Shown: piece by piece, positions 21,429 to 30,302 of the stretch
How positions within the stretch are numbered: the stretch's first letter is position 1
Layout of the letters: each line of letters begins with the position of its first letter
Made by a program: the position numbers and the translations under genes
The notes under the pieces: model-generated
Databases searched by the model: none
The model's input: the letters and a program-made list of their open reading frames with translations, nothing else
Told to the model about the DNA's origin: nothing
DNA from: a virus
Length of the DNA stretch: 31,161 nucleotides
IMG/VR virus record: IMGVR_UViG_3300035564_000159
Coordinates: 1-31,161 of that record
Strand: one strand, 5' to 3'

Positions 21429-22874
21429 TTATGAAAAGATTATTTTCGGATAACCGGAAGCCGGAACTGGCGGAATAAAATATCCAGAATAAGTGAAAGT
21501 ATGGATTGTGTATCCACCAGAGTGGGTGATTGTGCCACCTGTGCCGTCTGTAAATAAACTAGATAAATATCTTATGATAACAACTCCGGCACTTCCCGCA
21601 CCACCATCTTGATTATTATAATCACCGCCGCCACCACCTGCCCCATAATTTGCTGTTCCTGCACCGGCGGGTGAAGCGGTTAGTGCACCCTGTCCTCCAC
21701 CATTCGCTCCACCTGCTCCTCGAGTTTGAGTTGCGCCATCACCACCACCTCCTGCTCCGTATTTTATACTTGCCCCACTATAATCACAGGCAAGCCCATC
21801 ACCACCATTACCACCATGGTTCGCACTTGCCGCACCACCGTTAGCACCTGCCCCACCTGCACCCCCACAATAGATACTAGAAGGCGCACCGCCTACATGT
21901 GTAAGGTCTCCGCACCCACCACCAACACCTGTATTATATAAACCACCCCCACCCCCACCAGCAGAAAGTGCACCAACAATGGAAGCGCCACCAGAAAGTC
22001 CGTTAGTGTTGAGTGTTGCTTTTGGTATGCCTGTACTCCCACCCCCAACGGTGACAAGAACAGGTGCATCAAATGATGTTGCAGGAGCAATGTTTACTGC
22101 ACCACCACCACCACCCGCACCAAGATAAGTATCCGTCTTGCCAATATTTCCAGAACCTCCACCACCAACAAGCACAATGTCCTGAAGTACGGCAGCAGTT
22201 GCAGCGGGCAACGGTGCATAAGGCACATTCATCGGAACAAAATTAGAAGTCCATCTTGCCAAACCCTTAATATATCTAAACTCTGCTATCCACCCATTCC
22301 AATAAAACCCGTTATAAATTCCCGGTCGACCAATAGATACAGCGGTAGCAACATCATTGGCTGTCAATCCTGTCACACTACCAACTCCATCGAGAAGTCC
22401 ATCAATATATTGTTTGATGCTGTTGCCATTTCTAACAATGGCTAGATGGTGCCAAGTAGTTGTGTCTGTAATTGTTCTAGTAGAAAGAACTGAAACAGCA
22501 GATGCGCTTTGGTTGAACTGAAACAGCACTGTATTGTTTGCCTGTATTTCCCATGACCACGCACCACTGGCATAAGTAGCATAATCACATTGTCCACCGA
22601 TGTGGTTCCTGCTACCCGTGGCATTGCGTCTTGTCCAACAATCAAATGTGAAGTCACCATTCCCCAATGTAAAATCTGTATGGTCTGGGGTATCTATATA
22701 ATCATCCGTCCCATCGAACAAAGCACAAGAACTACCAAATTTATACTGCGCCGTATCTATCTGCGCATGGTTACGGGCTGTCCATACTTTACCACTTTCG
22801 TCCGTAAAAGTGGTTGAAGCATCTGCCCCGATGAAATGATGCAATACTTTGGTTTCAGTGGTATCAACAGCCAT
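21429..22874 (-). CDS. Tail adhesin: LamG-like domain plus glycine-rich repeat domain (481 aa)
   Basis: Residues about 1-210 form a concanavalin/LamG-like jelly roll ('FGSSCALFDGTDDYIDTPDH ... FTFDCWTRRN ... HHLAIVRNGNSIKQYIDG ... VSIGRPG'). Residues about 225-440 are glycine-rich repeats (runs such as GAGGGGGA and GGGGGGLY), like poly-glycine-II sandwich domains of receptor-binding tips. A short beta tail ends the protein. Sugar or surface binding is expected. It lies just before the lysis genes, as tail fibre genes often do. The plus-strand frames over the Gly-rich part are artefacts of repeat composition. Confidence 0.78.
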   Translation of the reverse strand: MAVDTTETKVLHHFIGADASTTFTDESGKVWTARNHAQIDTAQYKFGSSCALFDGTDDYIDTPDHTDFTLGNGDFTFDCWTRRNATGSRNHIGGQCDYATYASGAWSWEIQANNTVLFQFNQSASAVSVLSTRTITDTTTWHHLAIVRNGNSIKQYIDGLLDGVGSVTGLTANDVATAVSIGRPGIYNGFYWNGWIAEFRYIKGLARWTSNFVPMNVPYAPLPAATAAVLQDIVLVGGGGSGNIGKTDTYLGAGGGGGAVNIAPATSFDAPVLVTVGGGSTGIPKATLNTNGLSGGASIVGALSAGGGGGGLYNTGVGGGCGDLTHVGGAPSSIYCGGAGGAGANGGAASANHGGNGGDGLACDYSGASIKYGAGGGGDGATQTRGAGGANGGGQGALTASPAGAGTANYGAGGGGGDYNNQDGGAGSAGVVIIRYLSSLFTDGTGGTITHSGGYTIHTFTYSGYFIPPVPASGYPKIIFS

Positions 22875-22882
22875 TTTATCTC

Positions 22883-23377
22883 CTATGGTAAACCAAATTC
22901 CAGAGTAATAACAGCGTATGTTACCCCTGTTCCTGCAGCAACTGTTTCAATATTGATTACGTTCCCAGTTGCAACTTCATCATGGGCAGTATCTATAACT
23001 GCAGGAGCAGCGGCGGTGTTTGAGTCATATTCACTTGCATCAATGGTAAGATTAGTCGAAAGCATGTTCTGTGTTCCATTTTGAACAGAGAACTGCGGAA
23101 CACCAGATGATGAAGCCCCTGACGACCCATCAAGACCACAGTTGGCATGAACCGAAGTCAGATTCATTCCGTTCATTGCCGCAGGTATAACAAACTTTGC
23201 ACGATGACTGGTCGTCAAAGCCGATGGTCCGTTCAAATCAATTGTGACAATCTTAACATTGGTCGGGGTTGTCAGTCCAGAAATCAATGTATCAATCAGG
23301 TCTATGATTTGCGCTTCGGTCGGATGGTCACCTGTATTAAAATATCCCTTAAGGACTGCAGCGGTTTGAACTGTCAT
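22883..23377 (-). CDS. Tail fibre/baseplate-associated protein, paralogue A (164 aa)
   Basis: GAGGT precedes ATG 23377. The C-terminal ~115 residues ('PAAMNGMNLTSVHANCGLDG ... SSGVPQFSVQNGTQNMLST ... EYDSNTAAAPAVIDTAHD ... GTGVTYAVITLEFGLP') are closely related to the C-terminus of the protein at 24075-24671. The N-terminal part (about 1-45) differs and is helical. A beta-rich tip domain of a tail fibre or host-contact protein is likely. Confidence 0.65.
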   Translation of the reverse strand: MTVQTAAVLKGYFNTGDHPTEAQIIDLIDTLISGLTTPTNVKIVTIDLNGPSALTTSHRAKFVIPAAMNGMNLTSVHANCGLDGSSGASSSGVPQFSVQNGTQNMLSTNLTIDASEYDSNTAAAPAVIDTAHDEVATGNVINIETVAAGTGVTYAVITLEFGLP

Positions 23378-23380
23378 TGT

Positions 23381-24067
23381 TTACCTCATTCCCTGTACAT
23401 TGGTAACTCGCGGGTATCTTGCGCAACCTTCAAAGACAAGCATACACGGACCTGCCTGTCCATAATCAGCTTTCTGTACTTCATACCAACGATAAGTATC
23501 TCCAGCAGCAACGGCAGTCAATAGAACAATATCAGCCGTGCCCGCATACCCTGTATATGTATGTTCCGTCAATTTAGTTTCAGTAAAAGTGAACCAGTCG
23601 CCAATATTTGTCCAACCCATAATGTTCATGGTAAGGTCACCAGGTTTGCTATCAAGAGTGTGGTCTGGTGAGTTGACATAAGCATCACCATAGTAAGTGG
23701 GACCTTCCATATCTCTTAATGACCTTACATTGCTGACCGTAAAAACAGCAAGACTAGCGGTCTTCTGCCAACTCCAAGTCATTAGAACAGTCTTGACACC
23801 TGTATCTGTATCCGGAACCACGTAGTAAAATGCGGACCATCTTTCATTACCTACATATGTCGAATTATCTCTGAAGATAATTTCCATTGCGTGCCCATCA
23901 TAAGTAGGAGTAGGAGTATAATGACCTGTCGTTCCGACACCCTGCATCAAATAGGCTATAACAATCCGGTGGTCCTTTCCAGCAGGCAGGGTAACATCAA
24001 CCGAGATACCCGTATCCCAATACACGTCTGCCCAAACTATATTATTATCGTAGATTGCTTGACTCAT
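23381..24067 (-). CDS. Tail fibre-region beta-rich protein (228 aa)
   Basis: Start chosen at ATG 24067, seven bases after a TAGGT-type site; the longer frame from 24088 overlaps the upstream gene. Beta-rich, with aromatic motifs 'YVGNERWSAFYYVVPDTDTGVKTVLMTWSW' and 'SPDHTLDSKPGDLTMNIMGWTN'. This resembles domains often found in phage and surface proteins that carry a galactose-binding or jelly-roll-like fold, but I cannot name a family. It is sandwiched between the two paralogues A and B. Confidence 0.62.
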   Translation of the reverse strand: MSQAIYDNNIVWADVYWDTGISVDVTLPAGKDHRIVIAYLMQGVGTTGHYTPTPTYDGHAMEIIFRDNSTYVGNERWSAFYYVVPDTDTGVKTVLMTWSWQKTASLAVFTVSNVRSLRDMEGPTYYGDAYVNSPDHTLDSKPGDLTMNIMGWTNIGDWFTFTETKLTEHTYTGYAGTADIVLLTAVAAGDTYRWYEVQKADYGQAGPCMLVFEGCARYPRVTNVQGMR

Positions 24068-24074
24068 AATATAC

Positions 24075-24671
24075 CTACGGTAAAGCAAACTCTAAAGTGA
24101 CTTCAAGATAAGTTACTCCTGTACCTGACACAGGAATTTCAACCCAGATAATATCTCCTGTCGCAACTCCATCATGAGCAGTGTCTATCACTGCCGGGAC
24201 TGCAGCAGTATTGCTATCATATTCTCCTGCATCAATCGTCAGGTTGGTCGAGAGCATATTGACCGTACCATTTTGTACGGAAATTTCTGGCACTCCTGAG
24301 GATGAAGCACCTGATGCACCATTGAGACCGCAGTTCGCATGGGCTCCGACCAAGTTCATTCCATTCATTACTGAAGGAATTCTATACTTTGCTTTTGCAG
24401 TAACTGACAAAGCATCAGACCCGTTCATCTCGAAGGACACAATCCAGTTGGAGTGCAGGATGGTATTAATATCCGTGCGACAAGCATCAACTCCATTCTC
24501 CAGGTTGTTAAGGTTCGCGGCATTCAGTGGGGTTCCAGGAGTCGTGACACTGGTCGATAAAGCAATCTGCATAGTGGACTTGAATGCAGCCCCAGCATTC
24601 TCTTTTATATCGAACCGCTCAGCACCCGCCAAAACTTCATCGACCCAAACTGTCTTTGTGTATGTTGTCAT
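24075..24671 (-). CDS. Tail fibre/baseplate-associated protein, paralogue B (198 aa)
   Basis: AGGAG upstream of ATG 24671. The N-terminal ~80 residues ('KTVWVDEVLAGAERFDIKENAG ... TPLNAANLNNLENGVDACRTDIN') contain the 'LNAxxLNxLE.g' pattern common at the start of phage tail fibre and baseplate-upper proteins. The C-terminal ~115 residues are shared with paralogue A at 22883-23377. So the protein joins a tail-attachment head to a shared tip domain. Confidence 0.68.
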   Translation of the reverse strand: MTTYTKTVWVDEVLAGAERFDIKENAGAAFKSTMQIALSTSVTTPGTPLNAANLNNLENGVDACRTDINTILHSNWIVSFEMNGSDALSVTAKAKYRIPSVMNGMNLVGAHANCGLNGASGASSSGVPEISVQNGTVNMLSTNLTIDAGEYDSNTAAVPAVIDTAHDGVATGDIIWVEIPVSGTGVTYLEVTLEFALP

Positions 24672-24679
24672 TATGACTC

Positions 24680-26005
24680 CTAACTTATATAGAACGAACC
24701 GACCTTAGAAGACCCTACAACCCAGGGACCATCTTTTACCGCACCTACAATTTCTACATCTGCAGTAAACCCATTGGCAAGGTCGACCGCCATCTTCTCA
24801 ACTATCCCATCAATTGCATAATCATAGAAGGTGTCAATATAAACTTCACTACCCACTGCCGCAACAGGTTCCCGCAGTTTGGTGGTTTGTTTATACCTCT
24901 GTTGGAAATAATCAAACACTGCAGCAAGAATATCTTGAGCATTTGAACTACTGACCAAGGTCGCATCAGTTATTTGTTTGACGTTCTGTACTGCATTATC
25001 TGGTAACCCGCCTACATAAAAACTCAGGACCTTGGTCGTATCATCATACCCTTGACCTGATAATGTCACTGACCCACCAGTCGAATTAACAATTGCATAA
25101 TTTGCACCACTGGAACTGATTGTCCCTGCTCCTGATATACTCAGGTCGTGCATCGGACCTTGGAAATAAATCGTCGTCAACCCCACAGGGAGCGTACCTT
25201 CATATAATTTCTGTGGGGTTGTATTTACCACGTAAGTATGTTGGGTCAGTTCCATGCCGGTCACGAATGGCAGGAGTGTCAGGTTCGTATCATCTCCTTC
25301 TTCCTCTGAAGTAATCTCGATTACTGGGACAACTCCAGACCAGACCGCAGGTCTCCAACGATGTTGCCAGTTCCTTGACTGACCCGCCCCTGAGATACCT
25401 GACCCAGAACCCTGAGCGACCGTACCACTTGCCAACTGTCTGCCTATCTTCAAAGTCCCATTCTGCCGAGAAGTAATCACATAAGCCCCGGCAGCGAATG
25501 CAATCTGTTGAACCGCTTGCCTTACTGTGCAGATAGGTATCCAACCTGTCAATGGGAATGTATCGAAATAAATATCAATTGAGTATGCAATGCCCAATGG
25601 GTCAAGTAAACTCTTTAGCAGGGTGGTTGCATAAGTTGGCGTCAGGTATAATCCACCAAGGCAAGGATACATATCAAGTAACCCAAGGACATCCACACAA
25701 TGAAGGTTGACCGTGTTGTTATCAGGATTTTCCCAAGTGTCCAAGAAGTATTGCCCGATTAAAACTTCGCCGAGTTCAGTCGTCTCATGAACTGTTACCG
25801 GGGTTTTACGTTGAAGCAACAAGTAATCTCCAGCAGGATTTACTAATGAAAAATCTTCATCATCCGAGTGAATGGTCAGGTCTAAAGTGTTGATAGGCAA
25901 GGTCAAGGTAAGAGGACTGAACTCTTCTACTAAGTCGGCAGAAACAATATCTGCTCCTGTAAAAGTCGTCGACCCAAAAGTAACGGAAGGAATAATATTG
26001 GTCAT
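24680..26005 (-). CDS. Tail hub/baseplate protein (441 aa)
   Basis: Follows the Dit-like gene with an ATGA overlap. The N-terminal half ('VTFGSTTFTGADIVSADLVEEFSPLTLTLPINTLDLTI ... GQYFLDTWENPDNNTVNLHCVDVLGLLDM ... TVRQAVQQIAFAAGAYVITSRQNGTLKI') has the pattern of Tal/gp27-like hub and baseplate proteins. The middle has Ig-like repeats. It would close the tail tube and hold the fibre proteins encoded next. No peptidase motif seen. Confidence 0.65.
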   Translation of the reverse strand: MTNIIPSVTFGSTTFTGADIVSADLVEEFSPLTLTLPINTLDLTIHSDDEDFSLVNPAGDYLLLQRKTPVTVHETTELGEVLIGQYFLDTWENPDNNTVNLHCVDVLGLLDMYPCLGGLYLTPTYATTLLKSLLDPLGIAYSIDIYFDTFPLTGWIPICTVRQAVQQIAFAAGAYVITSRQNGTLKIGRQLASGTVAQGSGSGISGAGQSRNWQHRWRPAVWSGVVPVIEITSEEEGDDTNLTLLPFVTGMELTQHTYVVNTTPQKLYEGTLPVGLTTIYFQGPMHDLSISGAGTISSSGANYAIVNSTGGSVTLSGQGYDDTTKVLSFYVGGLPDNAVQNVKQITDATLVSSSNAQDILAAVFDYFQQRYKQTTKLREPVAAVGSEVYIDTFYDYAIDGIVEKMAVDLANGFTADVEIVGAVKDGPWVVGSSKVGSFYIS

Positions 26006-26382
26006 GGTGTTGCAGCCGGTTGTTGAGCAATAAAGTTGACGGTCAAGTTCTTCCAGTAATTTACACTTGCTTCTCTTCGCATCTCATCACCAACATTCGC
26101 AAAGTAAGCAGTGAATGTGTAAGGAGTTGTTGACTCATCTGGAACTGTTACAGTATGATATTCGGTCGCCTCTGAAAGTTTATCCCATAAAGCACGGTAG
26201 GTAGTGAGTTGTGCAGAAGTATGTGGAGACCCGAATTTCAGGGTGTAGTTAAAATAAACTCCGATAAGTTTCCGGTGTAACTTACCGTCCAAAGTCCTTT
26301 GAGCATATCGGTCAAGGAAGTCGGCTTTACGAGTGAGAGATATAATCGGCAGGTTGTAAGTTACCCCGTCTATAATTATCAT
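26002..26382 (-). CDS. Distal tail protein candidate (126 aa)
   Basis: Directly follows the tape measure gene (ATGA overlap), the usual place of the Dit protein. Beta-rich: 'DGKLHRKLIGVYFNYTLKFG ... YHTVTVPDESTTPYTFTAYFANVGDEM'. It is shorter than most Dit proteins, which suggests only the N-terminal ring domain. Assignment rests mainly on position. Confidence 0.55.
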   Translation of the reverse strand: MIIIDGVTYNLPIISLTRKADFLDRYAQRTLDGKLHRKLIGVYFNYTLKFGSPHTSAQLTTYRALWDKLSEATEYHTVTVPDESTTPYTFTAYFANVGDEMRREASVNYWKNLTVNFIAQQPAATP

Positions 26383-27968
26383 GACACACCTCGAATTAAG
26401 TTTGTCCCCACCCGCATGTTCTCTTTATCGATTGCAGGTTTCATAACACGAACCAATGCCGCCATTGACCCGGTGAAATTGACCGACACTTTCTGGTTGG
26501 CAGTCTCTTCTCGAACTATCTGCCTGATTAACTCTTCAGGTGCTTCAACATTAGTACCAGAGGTCTGGTCACCAAGTATTGCCGCAAATGCAGAGTTAGG
26601 TGGAATAACTGCACCACCTGCTAACTGTGGCATTGCGTGACCATAGTTCAAGTTTGTTGCTCCTGAAACAGTGAAGGCGGGCATTGGAATACGTCCGATT
26701 TGAAAACCAGTAATGATGGGTTTCATGTGAACACCAGGAATTAAATTGACAAGACCTATCATCTCATTCAATCCTGCAATTACTCCGGTAATCATTCCAT
26801 TGATTACATCTATAATCACATTCACTGCTCCAACAACAATTGCAGCAACGGTGAAGAATATTCCCGTCATTCCTAGTTTCAATCCCTCCCATGCCTTAAG
26901 CCAGTTACCTGTAAAGACCCCAGTAATAAACTCTAGAAATCCCCAGAACCAAACAGTCAATCCACCACCTATACCTTTGATGGTCTCAACAACTGTATTG
27001 AATATTGCAGCAATAGTATTCCATGCTCCCATAAATCCTGCAACTAAATATGGCCAGAAAAATAAACCCGCTTTTAATATGAGGTTTACAACTGTATTAA
27101 AAGCATCCATCATCGGACTGAATGCCGGTCCGAACAATGCAACTCCACCTTTGCGGATGTCTTCCCATAAAGTATACCAAGCAGTTTTCAAAGCAGGGAG
27201 TATGGTCTCAGTCCATAATGTATTAAGCCCAGGAACAAATGTTTTATTCCACCAATCCTGTATATCCTGCCAGACTTGACTGAGACTTTCTAGGTCTGTA
27301 GTCCACTTGAATTGACCCGCCCCTGGATTTATCTGAGCACCTTGGTCAAGTACATTTATCTGGTCGAATGCCGCTAAAGCACCTTGTGCTCCGGTCATTA
27401 AACTGTTTGCAGAACCTGCGACATATTGCCAAGCACCTTTTTGTCCGAGCAATGCAGCAGTGATACGACCAATCAGGTTGAACAACTGCACAAGTAGATT
27501 TACAATGTACATAATAGCAGGGGTGATTGCCGTAATAATAGGGGCAAAGGCGGCATAGATTGCCTGCTGAATTCCACCGAACGCATCACTAATTTTCCTG
27601 ACCTCTCGACTTAGTTGCTGGGAACTGTTCATCGAGGCGGTCATTTGATTAATCAGTTTTACCCCGAAGTCCACAATCGCTCCAGCAATAGCAATGGTCA
27701 CTGTAAGAATAGTAACGAATATTCCAATAATAAATGCAGCACCCATCGCAACATACATCAGACCCATAACAATGTCCATGACCGCAGGTCCAATTGCATC
27801 AACAATCCCTAACAGGGTTTGCATTCCGCCTGCGGCTTTTTGTGCACCTCCTCCACCACTATCGGTCTTGGAGAATGCTTCTTCCATTGACTTACCGACA
27901 TCTTCAACATCTTTCTTTACATCGTCGGTATTTATTCTTGCATCAATCTCAAGGGTTCCATCAGCCAT
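26379..27968 (-). CDS. Tail tape measure protein (529 aa)
   Basis: The largest tail gene here, located after the two chaperone genes and before the distal tail gene. Residues about 50-110 are very hydrophobic ('VMDIVMGLMYVAMGAAFIIGIFVTILTVTIAIAGAIV'), and long helical and hydrophobic stretches follow, as in tape measure proteins. At roughly 1.5 angstrom of tail per residue (a known rule of thumb) the tail would be about 80 nm, short for a siphovirus. It overlaps the upstream gene by 8 bases. Confidence 0.82.
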   Translation of the reverse strand: MADGTLEIDARINTDDVKKDVEDVGKSMEEAFSKTDSGGGGAQKAAGGMQTLLGIVDAIGPAVMDIVMGLMYVAMGAAFIIGIFVTILTVTIAIAGAIVDFGVKLINQMTASMNSSQQLSREVRKISDAFGGIQQAIYAAFAPIITAITPAIMYIVNLLVQLFNLIGRITAALLGQKGAWQYVAGSANSLMTGAQGALAAFDQINVLDQGAQINPGAGQFKWTTDLESLSQVWQDIQDWWNKTFVPGLNTLWTETILPALKTAWYTLWEDIRKGGVALFGPAFSPMMDAFNTVVNLILKAGLFFWPYLVAGFMGAWNTIAAIFNTVVETIKGIGGGLTVWFWGFLEFITGVFTGNWLKAWEGLKLGMTGIFFTVAAIVVGAVNVIIDVINGMITGVIAGLNEMIGLVNLIPGVHMKPIITGFQIGRIPMPAFTVSGATNLNYGHAMPQLAGGAVIPPNSAFAAILGDQTSGTNVEAPEELIRQIVREETANQKVSVNFTGSMAALVRVMKPAIDKENMRVGTNLIRGVS

Positions 27969-28539
27969 TTTTCACCTTCAGAGACTGGTTGAATATCGCC
28001 TCTGCTTCTCGTTCTTCAATGGTCAGGTTATTATCATCTTCTGGCAGGCCGAATACTTCTTCCATCTCCCTTGCCATGTGTCGTTCTTCTTTCGTTGCTT
28101 CACCGGTCTTTATCCGTTTACGAATATTGACCATGCTACAAAAAGCCGTTTCACTACCAAGGTCCATGAACAGTGCAAGAAATTTCCACCAGTGCATGTT
28201 CATTTTCTCAAGGTCTATTCCATGGGTCTGACGAAAAGCAGCGAAGATAAAATTGGCGTCCTTTGAAAAGGAATAAACTCTCAGACCCGGTTCTGTAGTG
28301 CTTATAACTTCCTTGCCACCATTCAAGAACTTAATTCCCTGCTTCAGTGCTTCTTCAATGTTGGTCGGAATTACAGGGTACATCAACTCAAGCATGATGA
28401 TGTTCTTCTCATACATCGCTATTTCAGGGTCTTCAAATGCCAGAATGATTTTCAAGCAAGTACGAAAGTCTGTGACAATCTTATAAACCTTGTCACCAAC
28501 TTTCACCCTAGTAGGAAGTTCATCAACAAGAATATTCAT
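27961..28539 (-). CDS. Tail assembly chaperone, Gp15 family (192 aa)
   Basis: Bacteriophage Gp15-type protein. 'YKIVTDFRTCLKIILAFEDPEI' near the start, 'DLEKMNMHWWKFLALFMDLGSETAF' in the middle and 'EEREAEAIFNQSL' at the end are characteristic of this family, which in A118-like phages lies just before the tape measure gene and acts in tail assembly. Start overlaps the upstream stop (ATGA) with little ribosome-binding site, so translational coupling is likely. Confidence 0.82.
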   Translation of the reverse strand: MNILVDELPTRVKVGDKVYKIVTDFRTCLKIILAFEDPEIAMYEKNIIMLELMYPVIPTNIEEALKQGIKFLNGGKEVISTTEPGLRVYSFSKDANFIFAAFRQTHGIDLEKMNMHWWKFLALFMDLGSETAFCSMVNIRKRIKTGEATKEERHMAREMEEVFGLPEDDNNLTIEEREAEAIFNQSLKVKNG

Positions 28540-28994
28540 TGCATGATAGTCCGAGGTTTACGACCTTTACCTTTAGCAGGTTGAATTTTAGGAACGTACT
28601 TTACGACCTTTTCTTCCCTGGAGGATTTTATGTAAGGAGTGATACCAGAAAAGAACTGCTCGAACGCCCGCAAGACCATTGCATCCCCAAAGCACTTCTG
28701 ACTTGTACCTGTTCCGAACACTATGTCAATTTGTTCTCGGAGATAACTGCACATGTCGTTTATAAGCACAAGGCTTCCTGGAAGAGTCGACAAATCTTTT
28801 TCCCCTTTGCTTTCCAGTTTTAACTTATCTGCTCGTGCATCAAAATCTTTTTTCTTTTCAGCGAAGTCTTGCATGAGTTTATAGAACTTATCCACGAATA
28901 AAGTATCTTCAGGGTTGAACTCTATAAACTCTGGTCCTCCGTTTATGAGAAGATGCACAATCCCACTATCGATTACAAGGTTCCTAGTTTCCAT
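28536..28994 (-). CDS. Tail assembly chaperone, first component (152 aa)
   Basis: Precedes the Gp15-type gene and follows the tail-tube genes, the usual slot for a gpG/gp14-type chaperone. Helical, with 'INGGPEFIEFNPEDTLFVDKFYKLMQDFAEKKKDF' and 'YLREQIDIVFGTGTSQKCFGDAM'. The basic C-terminus ends KGKGRKPRTIMQ. AAGGAG precedes the ATG. I see no slippery sequence at the junction, so overlap coupling rather than frameshifting is favoured. Confidence 0.72.
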   Translation of the reverse strand: METRNLVIDSGIVHLLINGGPEFIEFNPEDTLFVDKFYKLMQDFAEKKKDFDARADKLKLESKGEKDLSTLPGSLVLINDMCSYLREQIDIVFGTGTSQKCFGDAMVLRAFEQFFSGITPYIKSSREEKVVKYVPKIQPAKGKGRKPRTIMQ

Positions 28995-29019
28995 GACTTA
29001 AACTCCTTCTTTAGTTTGG

Positions 29020-29802
29020 TCAGGATGCGGCACGAGTAATGTCTATGTGATAGGTCACAACCTCGGTGCCAACTGTTACTTCAATGGTCAGATGATTTAC
29101 ACCGACCGACAATGCAGCACTTCCTGCTTGATTGACAACATCAGTCCCGACCTTCTGCACAATCACTGCACCTGCAGCAGAACAGGTCGAGGTCATTGAA
29201 ACACTGGTCGTTGCATTCGAGACCGTTCCAGAATAGTATAACTTCTTTTTATCGGTCGCGAACAATGGGGACAAAGTGACCGAGCCAATGACCATGGTCG
29301 CAAGGACTGCAAGGTCAGGTTGGGCAACGAACTCAGCAGTGGGTGTCGGATTGAACTGACCGTGAGTTGCATCTCCAATGAAGTTGATGGTATAACTTAT
29401 CTTTGCCATCCCACCACCATCCCCGCCGAAGTCATCAATCTGAATGGATACAGGTTGTAACTCGGCAGGGTAAAAACCAAGGTGGATATCTTCATATAAG
29501 TACACACTTACAATCTCAGTCTCGGTATCGGACAGGACTTCTCGACCGTACCGGAGATTGTCGATGTACTCGAATGCAGGGTCTTCTGATTTTATGGTCA
29601 TTTCAATCGGCAACTTAGGAGCATAGGACTCCACCGAAATTTCTGCATTCTCTTCCGAAATCCAAGTCTCATTCGCGACCTTTGGATTATATGCAGTTTT
29701 CCCGGCAGCAACTCCATCGCCGACCAAAACCCACACTGGAGACTCATGAGTTCCTGTGTTAAGGAAAATCTTATACTTACTTCTGCGGATTGAGGTCGTC
29801 AT
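29020..29802 (-). CDS. Long major tail (tube) protein with Ig-like C-terminal domain (260 aa)
   Basis: Residues 1 to about 155 are a clear paralogue of the next tail-tube gene: both share MTT.., 'GDGVxAGKxAYNPKVxNETxI', 'SYAPKxP', 'QIDDFGGDGG' and 'KISYTINxIG'. Residues about 165-260 are a cadherin-like/Ig-like beta domain ('PLFATDKKKLYYSGTVSNATTSVSMTSTC ... NHLTIEVTVGTEVVTYHIDITR'), which would decorate the tail surface. AAGGAG precedes the start. Confidence 0.8.
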   Translation of the reverse strand: MTTSIRRSKYKIFLNTGTHESPVWVLVGDGVAAGKTAYNPKVANETWISEENAEISVESYAPKLPIEMTIKSEDPAFEYIDNLRYGREVLSDTETEIVSVYLYEDIHLGFYPAELQPVSIQIDDFGGDGGGMAKISYTINFIGDATHGQFNPTPTAEFVAQPDLAVLATMVIGSVTLSPLFATDKKKLYYSGTVSNATTSVSMTSTCSAAGAVIVQKVGTDVVNQAGSAALSVGVNHLTIEVTVGTEVVTYHIDITRAAS

Positions 29803-29811
29803 GTTTGCTCC

Positions 29812-30294
29812 TTACGAAGGTGTGAAGGCACTGGTCGTGGTGTTGAACGTCCCAGCAACTGGAGCACCAATATAGTTGATGGTGTAACTAATCTTCGTAA
29901 CATTTCCACCATCACCACCAAAGTCATCAATCTGAATTGAGACCGTTTGCTTTTCAGCAGGATAGGCAGTTGGTCCACCTGACTTGTACGCCCAGACGTT
30001 CACAATGTCGGTCTCAGCATCCTGCAAGATTGCACGAGCAATCCTGATTGCATCAATGAACTCAAAGACCGCATCACCAACTTTCGCGGTCTGTTCGACC
30101 GGCATCTTCGGGGCGTAAGAGTCAACAGTGATTGTTGCACTGTCCATGTTGATATAGGTCTCATTGGTGACCTTCGGGTTATAAGCAATCTTCCCTGCCA
30201 CAACACCATCACCGATTAGTGAGTAAGTCGCGGATGAAAGTGGAGTGGTATTCAAAAAGGTCTTGACAGAACTGCGCTTGACTTTTGTCGTCAT
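29812..30294 (-). CDS. Short major tail (tube) protein (160 aa)
   Basis: 160 residues with the same tube-domain features as the longer paralogue next to it (GDGVVAGKIAYNPKVTNET, DSYAPKMP, SIQIDDFGGDGG, KISYTINYIG). It lacks the C-terminal Ig-like domain and ends 'NTTTSAFTPS'. AAGGAG upstream of ATG 30294. It follows the Minor_capsid_3-type gene, the normal tube-gene position. Probably the main tube subunit. Confidence 0.8.
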   Translation of the reverse strand: MTTKVKRSSVKTFLNTTPLSSATYSLIGDGVVAGKIAYNPKVTNETYINMDSATITVDSYAPKMPVEQTAKVGDAVFEFIDAIRIARAILQDAETDIVNVWAYKSGGPTAYPAEKQTVSIQIDDFGGDGGNVTKISYTINYIGAPVAGTFNTTTSAFTPS

Positions 30295-30302
30295 AATTCT
30301 CC

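Noticed and set aside
21650-22246. His/Pro-rich plus-strand frames opposite the adhesin gene
   Set aside because: They are the antisense of a Gly-rich repeat (GGN codons read as NCC), so the open frames come from composition only.
28530-28545. Programmed frameshift between the two tail chaperone genes
   Set aside because: The genes overlap by ATGA and I see no slippery heptamer there; translational coupling explains it more simply.
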